64,000 nt of DNA from Plazaster borealis. Taxonomy: Eukaryota > Echinodermata > Asteroidea > Forcipulatida > Labidiasteridae. The DNA is taken from contig CM037463.1 of the NCBI GenBank assembly GCA_021014325.1, forward strand, positions 9,617,001-9,681,000. Direction: 5' to 3'. The translations under genes and the position numbers were made by a program. The notes under the pieces are model-generated. The model made no database searches. It saw only the letters and a program-made list of their open reading frames with translations, and had not been told where the DNA came from. Below are positions 55,716-64,000 of the stretch, one piece after another; position 1 is the first letter of the stretch, and each line of letters opens with the position of its first letter.

Positions 55716-55895
55716 TAACTTTGATTGGCTATAATGTTCCCGTTTTTTTCTAGATACCTTCCCTTAATCCTTTGCTCCTCTTTTTTTTGCTATAAATGGA
55801 TATGTTTGCGTTTGTGTTTGTTATTGCTTCTGACGAAGGTCCGGATTGGAACGAAAGCTAAGGCCATCTACCCTACTAATTTTATATATCCATAT
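55716..55895 (+). repeat. Dispersed repeat family P with hammerhead-like core
   Basis: TTGATTGGCTATAATGTTCC, TATAAATGGATATG, then CTGACGA (55830-55836), a stem GGTCC/GGAAC with one mismatch, and GAAA at 55853-55856. It parallels 20618-20790. It lies in intron 1 of the plus-strand gene. Confidence 0.5.
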
Positions 55896-56478
55896 TATAG
55901 TATTATATTATAGTCTATACATTTTTTCTTATAGTTCATTGGTTTTCCCATTAATTGATGTTATTGTTGTTGTACTTATCTTAATCATGCCGCCATTGAA
56001 GCTTGGATTAGAGAGGCTTTGGCCCACATATTTTAGGTAGTGTTTTCTATTCTGCTGGTTAATTGGCTTGAATCTGTGATACTTTATTTTTGTGCCATCG
56101 TTTGCTAATGCCTCTCCCTTTCCCGTCCCACCCTATCACTAGTATCAGTATCAGTTCCAGCTTCATTTTGACTTATATTAGGGGTTCATTTTGTCACTAG
56201 TGTACTTAAACTTGTATTGTTAATTGTTTACATGTATTGTTTGTATTGTTTTGTGGGCCAAATAAACAGCAATTGTACTTGTATATATGCCCCTACCTTG
56301 TTTTTATGATTACAACTTTTTCTAATAACTACTAAGACTCGCTACTATACCTAATACCTCAGTGTAGTCCAAGATTCGTTTTATGAAAATGATCGATTAT
56401 TTTCTAAACAATTACAATCATTACAACAGTCGTTTTCCTCGTTCCTGCTTAAAATTTCACACACCACCACTCATTATG

Positions 56479-56878
56479 TTAAAGGGAAAGTATACCTTAG
56501 GTTTTTGGAACCGTTCGATTGTTTTAATCCTATGTGTATATATATATATATATATATATGATTTTTGGGTTGAACAAAGAAAAATTGACTAGAGTGGGAT
56601 TTGAACCAACGACCTCCGGTTTAACGTGCCGGCGCTCTACCAACTGAGCTATCTAGCCCTATGTTGGCGGTCTCCCTATTTTGTCAATATCTTTGTTCGG
56701 GGGGTGCCAGTCAGAAAGCCATACAACCGCAAACTGCCGTGTAGCCAGGGATCACACCCATACGATACAACCTGGGAAGCGGCAGCCGGGGATCACCTTA
56801 AGGGGATGCGACTTTTTTTTATATATCATATAATTCAAGTAATGGACCACAAGGGAAACTGACTGGGTAAATATTAAA

Positions 56879-56911
<33 letters not shown>

Positions 56912-57244
56912 CCTATACAATAAACCTAACCTGTGAAAATTCCATTTCAAAAGGTGGTCGCGTTTTTGATATACCGCCAAAAATCCGGAGCGAATAATAT
57001 GTCCATCGCATGCAGGAAGAATAATCCGCCATTGGAATACACAATATGAGAAACGTATTTGCAGATACGTTTCTCAGATCCAAATTTGTGGGGATAACAA
57101 CTGATATTCCATAACTATACGTTACTTCGAAGTGAAATGTTACTCAAAATGCTTTATAATATCGAAAGCTGCTAGAGACCTACATCTAAGTTTATATTTG
57201 CATTAATTTTAAGAATGATTACCAAACGTGTACCTTCCCTTTAA
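56479..57244 (+). mobile_element. TTAA MITE family B holding a nested S2 SINE
   Basis: TTAAAGGGAAAGTATACC to GTGTACCTTCCCTTTAA with exact TTAA. The left arm is broken by an inserted block, (TA)n - SINE - (AT)n, at about 56536-56909. The inner part, AATCCGGAGCG, ATTGGAATACACAATATGAG and GATACGTTTCTCAGAT, is of family B type. Confidence 0.85.
56560..56880 (-). mobile_element. SINE family S2, nested, flanked by AT repeats
   Basis: On the minus strand: head AAGGGAAACTGACTGGG... reversed at the right; tRNA-like part at 56580-56660 with A box TAGCTCAGTTGGTAGAGCG and B box GGTTCAAATCCC. This is the cleanest tRNA-like copy of the family. The flanking TA runs of about 24 and 30 bp may be the expanded target or tail. 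Confidence 0.85.
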
Positions 57245-57249
57245 GGTTC

Positions 57250-59080
57250 TGATCTGGAGCATCTCGACTGCAACTTGAAAACAGCACTCGCCAAACCGAT
57301 GAGGGAGAGAAAAATTCAGTTTTATTTAGAGAGCACATCATGGCTCCCTGCCCTGACATTCCTTTAAGAAAAATCATTTAAATACACACTGTTTATAGCT
57401 AAACAAGTAAACGACATTCATTTAGATTGCAAATAACTATGACTACTTTATGTAATGTTGATGGCGGTTTTAAGTATTCAACTAGTACGATTGCTCGGTA
57501 AATATTTAATTTTGTTCTTATGTTTGGAATTTTTTTTTGTTTAGCTGAGAAAATTATTTTGCCTTCCGCATACGTGGACAGTTTTACACGATCGATTCAA
57601 CCCACATCCGCCTGACTGGTTACAGTAAAACACTGTTCCTCATGCCTAAGCCCATGTAACGCTTATTATTACAGTAAACAGTCTTTATTTTATTGCTCAC
57701 AAATAAACCCCCAACGAACTGTATATCATTTGAAAGAGTAAACAAATTATCTTTATTGTGCTATATATTTTCCCCTGTTCCCCAAATCAGAAAGACACCA
57801 AACTTATTGTTTACCATACAGAGTCGTTAACTACGTTGAGTGATGTACAGAAATGTAAATGTATATTCTAGTATTACCAATTCATAATGGGGTAAACCTT
57901 TTATTTATATATGAATGTCTTAAATTTCCCCAGTTACCATGTTAACCATCCGGTGATGTCACGGTGATGTTTACAATGGAGCCACAGAGCCTGATACACA
58001 ACTCAATGGAAGAAAACACTAAATCTTATATTTGTGGATATTTCAATGTCTGATTTTATAAACTTTTGATATGAAGGATAAGGGGCACATCTCATGTGTG
58101 GAAATTGTGGCACAAGATGGACCCATGGCCAGTGTTGTACTCGCCTGCCAATAAATTACATAGAATGTACAAGGTAATAAGATTGGATGTTTTTATTTGT
58201 ATTCACAGATAACTCAAAGAAATCTCCAGTACAATAGGCGAAAATGAAGGAAACTTGCTGATACGGTAAGAATTGTAATTTATTTTACAGCTAGTTGGAA
58301 CATCATGCTTTGAAAGTAAATGCATCTGAGTATGTTCGTGGTGAACAACTTTTTAGATTTGTTTTAAATCACCCATTATGAGCAGACCTGAGTTTGCCTA
58401 TGACAAACTGGTGTGGGTCTCATGGGTTTGGGAATGAACATCAGAAAGACGATCTTTCTTATCGGATAAAAAGTTAATGGTGCGTGACATGAAAGAATTT
58501 TTTCCAGAAAAACGGTGCGACTTAAAGAAACCACACCCGCTCGCAATTATTTTCAATTTTCTTTTCAAACTTAACCAATTTAATACTAATTTATCTAGCA
58601 TTGTAACAATGAAGGGGAGAGAGACTCTTATTGATCTGTTTTGCTTACGTGCCTCTGCAATCTCCTTTTCGTGAATGAAAGATAAAACAAGTTTTAACAT
58701 CATCCTTTATGAAGCATTTTGGTTTGTTAAAAATGACTTTGTTTAGAGTGTAAGCTTATTAACCTTACAGACGAGCATGCGAGGAGTTTAATCGACCCTT
58801 AATCCAAAAGTGTTAAAATAACCCTCCGTTTGAACGCAAAAAATACAGTCCAATTTTACCCATGCACAGATAACCTGATAAATTGTCCTGAAATTGGGCT
58901 GGAAAAGCTATAATATACATTCATTTTGAGTTTTGCTTTCTATACCACAATAAAAACAATTATACATCAGAAACTTTAAATAGCAACAACAACGAAGCCG
59001 AGATAGCACATGGAATTTTGTGAATATGTGCTTTTTGGTGGAAAACAAACTATTAACAGAGTAATAATGTTGGAAAATAA
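57250..59080. other. Intron of the plus-strand gene, no exon recognised
   Basis: Mostly AT-rich. GCAGATACGTTTCTCAGATC-like family B words end at 57090. No repeat family or protein motif was seen from 57300 to 59080. Confidence 0.4.
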
Positions 59081-59084
59081 CGTG

Positions 59085-59242
59085 TCGGAACATATATCAG
59101 GGGTGTCGAAATATAGGAGTGTCGAAATATAGGTTGAGCTGACAGAACAGGGGTGTCGGAATATAGGGGTGTTGGAGCTCGGAATATAGATTGTGTTGTC
59201 AGAACATAGGGGTGTCGGAACATGGGGTGTCGGAACATAGTG
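59085..59242 (+). repeat. Minisatellite of GGGGTGTCGGAATATA units
   Basis: About 7 units of 17-20 bp (AGGGGTGTCGGAACATA and variants), some fused with TTGAGCT- or TTGTGTTGTC-bearing spacers. Minus-strand open frames rich in STPIFRHPYI come from this array. Confidence 0.88.
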
Positions 59243-60158
59243 GGTCATGGGAATTCGGTGAGTTTGGCTAATGGGAAATTCACGGAATGACCACACAGTA
59301 CACTTTCTGTTGTAAGCTGAGATTATCACTTCATGGAGAATACGTGGGATTTCATATGCGATAATCGCTCCTCCCGACGGTCGGGAGGATGGAGGGTTAT
59401 CGCAACTAATAAGGATTTCACAGGTCGACACATCACAGATAAACAACAGTCACTCATCCCTGATCAATCTCATTAACAACCCATTGCACAGTTCAAGGGT
59501 CAAGGTTCGTTTATTTTCCACAGTATCAACAAGTAAAAAGACATTTATCACTCAGCAAGAGCGATCAGTTTAAAGAATACAATTTAACAGTATATATCAA
59601 GAACAAGATTAAAATAAACATGACACTGCAGAGGGATACATTTTAGAAGCAGAGCTTGTAGGCAATGGTCCCTAAAAACATCGGTTGCATTGAGACAGAG
59701 AATAAGAATTAGGTGAACCAAAAGGAAGGTCCCTTGGTCGAGCCACAAGAAACAAAATATGCACAAGCACGTAGGCCCCTACTCGAAAAAATAAATTTAA
59801 GTAGTTAAGGAAAACAAGAAAGGCAGTGAAGTAAAACTAACACAACGGCCTTGCAGGTATGCCAGTAGAGTATACCAACCGAAACCATCTTCCTCCATGC
59901 CGAAACTGAGTGGTCACACCTAGGGGATCCCGCGGCGGGCGAGGATCTCAAGAAGAGACCACCCAGTCCCGGTCAGTACTGTATACCAGTTTAGATCATA
60001 AGTGACGAAATGGCACAACCGAAAAAGGTTTCTTTATTAAATCCCTCCGATGACCCGCCGGTTACGTCTGCAACCTATCTACCGAAAATTATTTTTTCTT
60101 AAATGCTCGTTCATTTTTTTTTAGTATTTTTTTTTAAAGCAAAAACAGGTGACACCCT
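59243..60158. other. Intron, no exon recognised
   Basis: A hairpin TCCTCCCGACGGTCGGGAGG lies at 59369-59388. From 59490 to 59780 the sequence resembles the reversed 3' end of a retroelement, without protein support. Confidence 0.35.
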
Positions 60159-60534
60159 TTAAAGGCACTGGACACGTTTGGTAATTACTCAAAATATATA
60201 TTAGCATAACAACTTACTTGGTAACGAGCAACGGAGAGCTGTTGATAGTATAAAACATTTTGAGAAATGACTCCCTCTGAAAAACGTAGTTTTTGAGGAA
60301 AAAAGGTAATTTCGCACTAAAATGTTAAAAGACTTCAGGCCTGAAGCCTTTTTAGGCATCTGAAAGCACACACATTTTTACAACAATGGTGTTTTTTCTT
60401 TCATCATTTTCTTGCAACTTCGATGACCAATTGAGCCCAAATTTTCACAGGTTTGTTATTTTATGCATATGTTGGGATACACCAAGTGGGAATACTGGTC
60501 TTTGACAATTACCAAACGTGTTCAGTGCCTTTAA
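60159..60534 (+). mobile_element. TTAA MITE family A copy
   Basis: TTAAAGGCACTGGACACG to GTTCAGTGCCTTTAA with exact TTAA. The central palindrome has changed to ACTTCAGGCCTGAAG. Confidence 0.9.
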
Positions 60535-60622
60535 GTTCTACCTTCAGGCAGGCCCGATTGACATGGTCTATGGCCCGAAAACTTGGCGGTCTCGAAAACA
60601 TATTAATAACAACAACAACAAC

Positions 60623-60893
60623 AAATAATATTAATGTATACATCCGGAGCGATTTATGTCCACACCGGAAAAATAATCCGTAATTGGAAAACACAATCTG
60701 AGAAACGTATCTGCGGATACGTTTTTCAGATTTAAATTCAATTGGGGGATAAAACTGATATCTTTGTCCATAACTACATTACAAGTGAAATGTTTCTCAA
60801 AATGCTTTTTACAATCGAAAGCTGCTGTACTTATTACCAAGTAAGTTTTTATTGCCACTAATTTTCAGATTGATTACCAAACGTATACCCATT
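60623..60893 (-). repeat. TTAA MITE family B, left-truncated
   Basis: CATCCGGAGCGATTTATGTC to GATTACCAAACGTATACCC. It lacks one terminus and ends 20 bp before exon 60914. Confidence 0.8.
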
Positions 60894-60913
60894 CTTGTTT
60901 TATTCATTTTCAG

Positions 60914-60998
60914 GCCGAGAAGTGGATTGACGCGCAAGGACCTTAAGTGACTCCCTTTGTTATCATGCGCCTTAGCAAGGGAGTTCTGGAATGGGGTG
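60914..60998 (+). CDS. Exon 2 of the plus-strand gene (start at 60965 or short acceptor)
   Basis: The acceptor TTTTCAG is at 60907-60913 and the donor GGGGTG|GTAAGG at 60998/60999. In the frame needed downstream a TAA stands at 60944-60946. Either translation starts at ATG 60965 (MRLSKGVLEWGG), or an inner acceptor CAAG|GGAG at 60979/60980 keeps the frame from exon 55007-55099. Sequence alone does not decide. Confidence 0.65.
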
Positions 60999-63701
60999 GT
61001 AAGGTTTTTTATTTCTCTATTTACACTTGTTATGTTATTTTTCCTTTTTCATTAAATGCAAGTATAAGGTGTAATGAATTTTGACATTGTTTTTGTGTGT
61101 TTCAAATCAGGTCCTTCATTCATGCGTCCGTTCGCGGACAATAAGGACGTGATGTCCAGATTTAAGGAAGCGGCTTTGACGAGGCCTGTATCGTTTGGCA
61201 ACCGCAAAGGTGAGGCGTCTCATGTTTCATAATTTGTGTTGATGTAGCTTGATGTAGCTAAAATGCTTGATACTATACTTGTTCAATGAATAATAGGTAG
61301 GTTCATGTGTAATAAAGTAGCCTATGTACCTTTTTTCTTTATATTAGCTCTCTGTTTCCCCTAGCTCAGTGGTTACACATGGTATTTGTATTTGTTATGA
61401 AATGCTTTATTAAATGGGCCCTTATGTCACCCCCCCCCCCCCCAAGTGAACAATATTAGGCCTAATGTGTACTTATAATGAAGAAATGTTTCTTTCTTTT
61501 TAGTACACGCTACCAGACCTATACCTCGGAGTAGTGGACAGACTGGATCAGTTGACTTAACTAATGTGGACTGTAGAAGTCTGACAGTTGCATCCCTGAG
61601 ACGGCTCATCACAGCCGTCTGCAATTCAAAAGGTATAAGAACTGCAACTATTAATTTACTTTTCTGTGCTACCTTGTGTATCGATACTGCACTGTCTTTT
61701 AATAAACAATTTGTAAAATAGGTTTAAATTCACTAATTGATGCATACATTTAATTGTTGATTTCTATATGAATTTTATGTAAACCTAGGTCTAAGTGCAT
61801 TCTGGACGACAGCTGCCAACAGGCCTTCATGGTGGCCTATTGAAGTGCCGTTTCAGTCACCCAATTGTAAAAGTTGGTTTCATTGTCTGTGCACTGGAGT
61901 CTCTATGGGAGCAGCAAATACAATGAAATTTGTTTGTTGTTCTTTGAGCTCCTTGACCAGGTAAGATTTCTTTTGTTTCTTGGTCTGAGTGAGCAACAAT
62001 CACAGCTTAACTTTCGTCATGGCTGTATATTAATGTAGTAACACGCGAGGGTGTGCCTACGGGGTCGTCCTTGCTTGAGCGTGGACGGGGGAGGGGAGAC
62101 GATCCCAATGATATAGTAATTATTGTCGGGATCCCGACATTATCTCATGTCTGTCAACCGTACAAACAATTTTGCATGTAACAGGGCCTACACGTATATT
62201 TTCATTTCGAAACGGCATCATCTTGCAACATTTTTTTTTGTACTATGTTGTTGAGTAGGCCCCTATGTAGGCTAATTATAATTAACTTATGTTATAAGTA
62301 TTTGCTGTCCGAACATTTATAAGCTCAAACTCTTAAAAATTTGAACTTTTTGTAGACTAGCAAAAAGGCCATGAGTTATTATTGGTTTAAGACATTATGT
62401 GCTTCTGTTAAATAACGCGGGTCATTTGCAATCGGTTGTTCTATTAATATTACATGTATTCTGTAACTGATACTGTTTGCATTGTTATTACAAATTACTT
62501 TATTTAGTGTTGCGAAGCTTGATGGCACTGAAGTGACTGTGGGAGATGTCAATCGTCTTCGGAGAGGAGAAGACATTTCTGGGGATGCGATTGATTTCTG
62601 TATGAGGTATTATAACAATTAGGATTACACCATCAGGCCTTATTATTTGATTGTAGGATTATAAGTCATACCATTATACACGGCCTAAACTACAAATCAT
62701 GCATTTTGGTTGTATTCACCGTGCATTTTTGTCCCAATCTGGAATACAATCTTGAAGTTTGTTTATTATATTAAAGTTGTATCTTCAATTACATTTTGAT
62801 GTGATGAAAAAAGAGTGATGAATGCTTTGCATTTGTGCACTATAGAAAACAGTTCCATTTATTAAGAGATAGACTACTCCATTTTGCCTCATCGGATATT
62901 TTCCTCAATTGGCTTCATGATAGAAGGATAAAGATTTCATGATAGAGTGCTATCTCAGTAAACACTGTGTTTGCTATCAGTCAGACAAAACCAAATCATG
63001 ATCACAGACTTAGAACCAAGTCTACAGATTCACTGCTTTATATAAAAGTCTTTCTTATAACCAAAGCACAAGATTTTGTAAACATCCAACTATTATTACA
63101 ATAATGCTGTGATATTGATACATAGGTTGGTTCAAATCCCGCTCTAATCAATTTGTTTTTGTTTAACTCTAATTTTTTCTCTGAACTTGTCTTGTGCAAA
63201 CAAGTTTGTATACTATGTAAGCAGATATAACTTAATACTGACAGCTTGCTCACAAGATTGACAAAAACTTACAATAATGACAATACACTTGTTTATGGCA
63301 GACACTTCACTGACACAATAATATTAAATTAAAGTTAGTTTGTTTTTAATAACAATTGGATTGCCCAGTAGTCACTGTGATGGAATTATTGCAATCAGTG
63401 CTATTGGTTTTTGAATCATGCTTTTTTGTAAGGGTTTTAATTTGTAAACAACCTTTTGAGTAATCAACTACCGTATACTGTCACATTCGCTATCTATAAA
63501 ATTGCAGCAGAAATCTGGGGATGGGGGCCATAGAAAGGGTATTAAAGCCCAACAAGGCTGTTAAAGGAAATATTATTTTTCATTGATCTGAAGGTAAATT
63601 GTACCTTTTTTATAAACAGATATCTTTATTTGGTTGATCAATGTGCTGCTGTTGATGGAACCCAAGTGGAAGAACAAGTACTGATCATGGATGTTCCTGA
63701 G
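60965..63701 (+). CDS. Ulp1/SENP-like (C48) protease, 5' part, runs off the window
   Basis: Joined exons 60965-60998, 61111-61209, 61504-61632, 61789-61960, 62508-62606 and 63620-63701 give 205 residues without a stop; every junction is GT..AG and in phase. Residues 12-87 are basic and Ser-rich. Residues 93-113 carry WTTAANRPSWWPIEVPFQSP; I do not know a named domain for it. Residues 145-185 read VAKLDGTEVTVGDVNRLRR, then GEDISGDAIDFCMRYLYLVD. This fits the start of the Ulp1/SENP fold, where SENP6/7-type proteins have T..DL..L..GE.LND..IDFYL.YL. The usual LND is ISG here. The catalytic His, Asp and Cys would lie past the window edge, so activity cannot be judged. Known C48 enzymes process SUMO or NEDD8; that role is inferred. 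A domesticated transposon C48 protease is the main alternative. Confidence 0.7.
61111..61209 (+). CDS. Exon 3 of the C48-like gene
   Basis: PSFMRPFADNKDVMSRFKEA then RPVSFGNRK. Acceptor AAATCAG, donor AAAG|GTGAGG, phase 1 to phase 1. Confidence 0.8.
61504..61632 (+). CDS. Exon 4 of the C48-like gene
   Basis: VHATRPIPRSSGQTGSVDL then LTVASLRRLITAVCNSK. Acceptor CTTTTTAG, donor AAAAG|GTATAA. It starts about 60 bp after a 14-C run. Confidence 0.82.
61789..61960 (+). CDS. Exon 5 of the C48-like gene (WWP motif)
   Basis: GLSAFWTTAANRPSWWPIEV then PFQSPN..SWFHCLCTG. Acceptor AACCTAG, donor ACCAG|GTAAGA. The WWP.EVPF.SPN segment is the most distinctive part before the protease region. Confidence 0.85.
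62508..62606 (+). CDS. Exon 6 of the C48-like gene (start of Ulp1-like region)
   Basis: SVAKLDGTEVTVGDVNRLRR then GEDISGDAIDFCMR. Acceptor TTATTTAG, donor ATGAG|GTATTA. Confidence 0.83.
62650..63600. other. Intron of the C48-like gene
   Basis: No exon was recognised. GGTTCAAATCCCGCTCTAAT at about 63128 followed by TTTGTTTAACTCT is a fragment of SINE S2. The rest is AT-rich. Confidence 0.5.
63620..63701 (+). CDS. Exon 7 of the C48-like gene
   Basis: YLYLVDQCAAVDGTQVEEQV then LIMDVPE. Acceptor AAACAG, donor CTGAG|GTATAG. YL.LV continues the helix after IDF. Ends in phase 0; the next exon is outside the window. Confidence 0.8.
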
Positions 63702-63823
63702 GTATAGCAGTTTACACAGAAATTATATAGGTTTTATTTAAAAACAAATACATACATTTTTGTTAAGGACTTGATGTTACATTCATTTGAATTTTCTGAA
63801 CTGTGGAATTACTGTCAGACTTA

Positions 63824-63964
63824 AGCCCGGTTCATACTTCTTGCGAATGCTTCGTGCGTAGCGAATTTCCTTGCGTCACAATTGGAAAACGAGCGCGTAC
63901 CTATTATTGCGTAACGAAAGTTCGCTTCGCATTCGCATTTGCAGGAAGTATGAACCGGGCTTTA
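63824..63964. mobile_element. Palindromic MITE with TTAAGCCCGGTTCATACTTC ends
   Basis: TTAAGCCCGGTTCATACTTC at the left and GAAGTATGAACCGGGCTTTA at the right, arms about 35 bp, continuing through GCGAATGC / GCATTCGC. It is about 140 bp and CG-rich inside, unlike its AT-rich surroundings. Open frames across it are artefacts. Confidence 0.9.
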
Positions 63965-64000
63965 TGCTTGAAATTCATTTTTTAGAAAATCACATCTATT

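Noticed and set aside
56580..56660. A genuine tRNA gene on the minus strand
   Set aside because: It is the tRNA-like part of SINE S2, with the same head and flanks as at 2.7 and 40.9 kb.
59053..59446. 156-codon minus-strand frame rich in His, Pro and Arg
   Set aside because: Most of it is the GTGTCGGAA minisatellite; no splice context or family.

Overview
The window is animal nuclear DNA: AT-rich, intron-rich and full of short non-coding mobile elements. It holds two spliced genes head to head and no prokaryotic features. The repeat content (tRNA-derived SINEs with intact A and B boxes, several families of TTAA-flanked MITEs, long palindromic elements, decayed LINE ends) and the gene structure suggest a marine invertebrate deuterostome. 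An echinoderm, perhaps a sea star, is my best guess; this rests on repeat style and is not proven.

Region 33.06-54.31 kb, minus strand, carries a complete 16-exon xylulokinase gene (XYLB, FGGY sugar kinase). I rebuilt all exon junctions by eye. Each has GT..AG ends, the phases match throughout, and the product is 529 residues from a good start to a stop. Its introns hold SINEs, MITEs, a heptamer satellite that fills one intron, and a foldback mariner-type remnant.

Region 55.0-64.0 kb, plus strand, carries the 5' part of a second gene that runs off the right edge. Six coding exons join in frame to at least 205 residues. The last two resemble the start of a Ulp1/SENP (C48) SUMO-protease domain, preceded by a WWP..VPF motif. 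About 700 bp between the two start codons probably acts as a shared promoter.

Region 1-33 kb has no gene I can prove. It is a mosaic of MITEs (at least six families with TTAA or near-TTAA ends), tRNA-Leu-like and other tRNA-derived SINEs, two LINE ORF2 ends, foldback elements, short tandem duplications and minisatellites. Several minus-strand splice-donor-like sites sit in non-repetitive islands and could be 5' exons of a gene further left, but this is weak.

The best material for a second look is the insertion history: an empty/filled site pair that proves TTAA targeting, MITEs nested inside SINEs, MITE pairs sharing one TTAA, a MITE carrying an expanded minisatellite, hammerhead-like folds in dispersed repeats, and a MITE that may supply the XYLB poly(A) signal.
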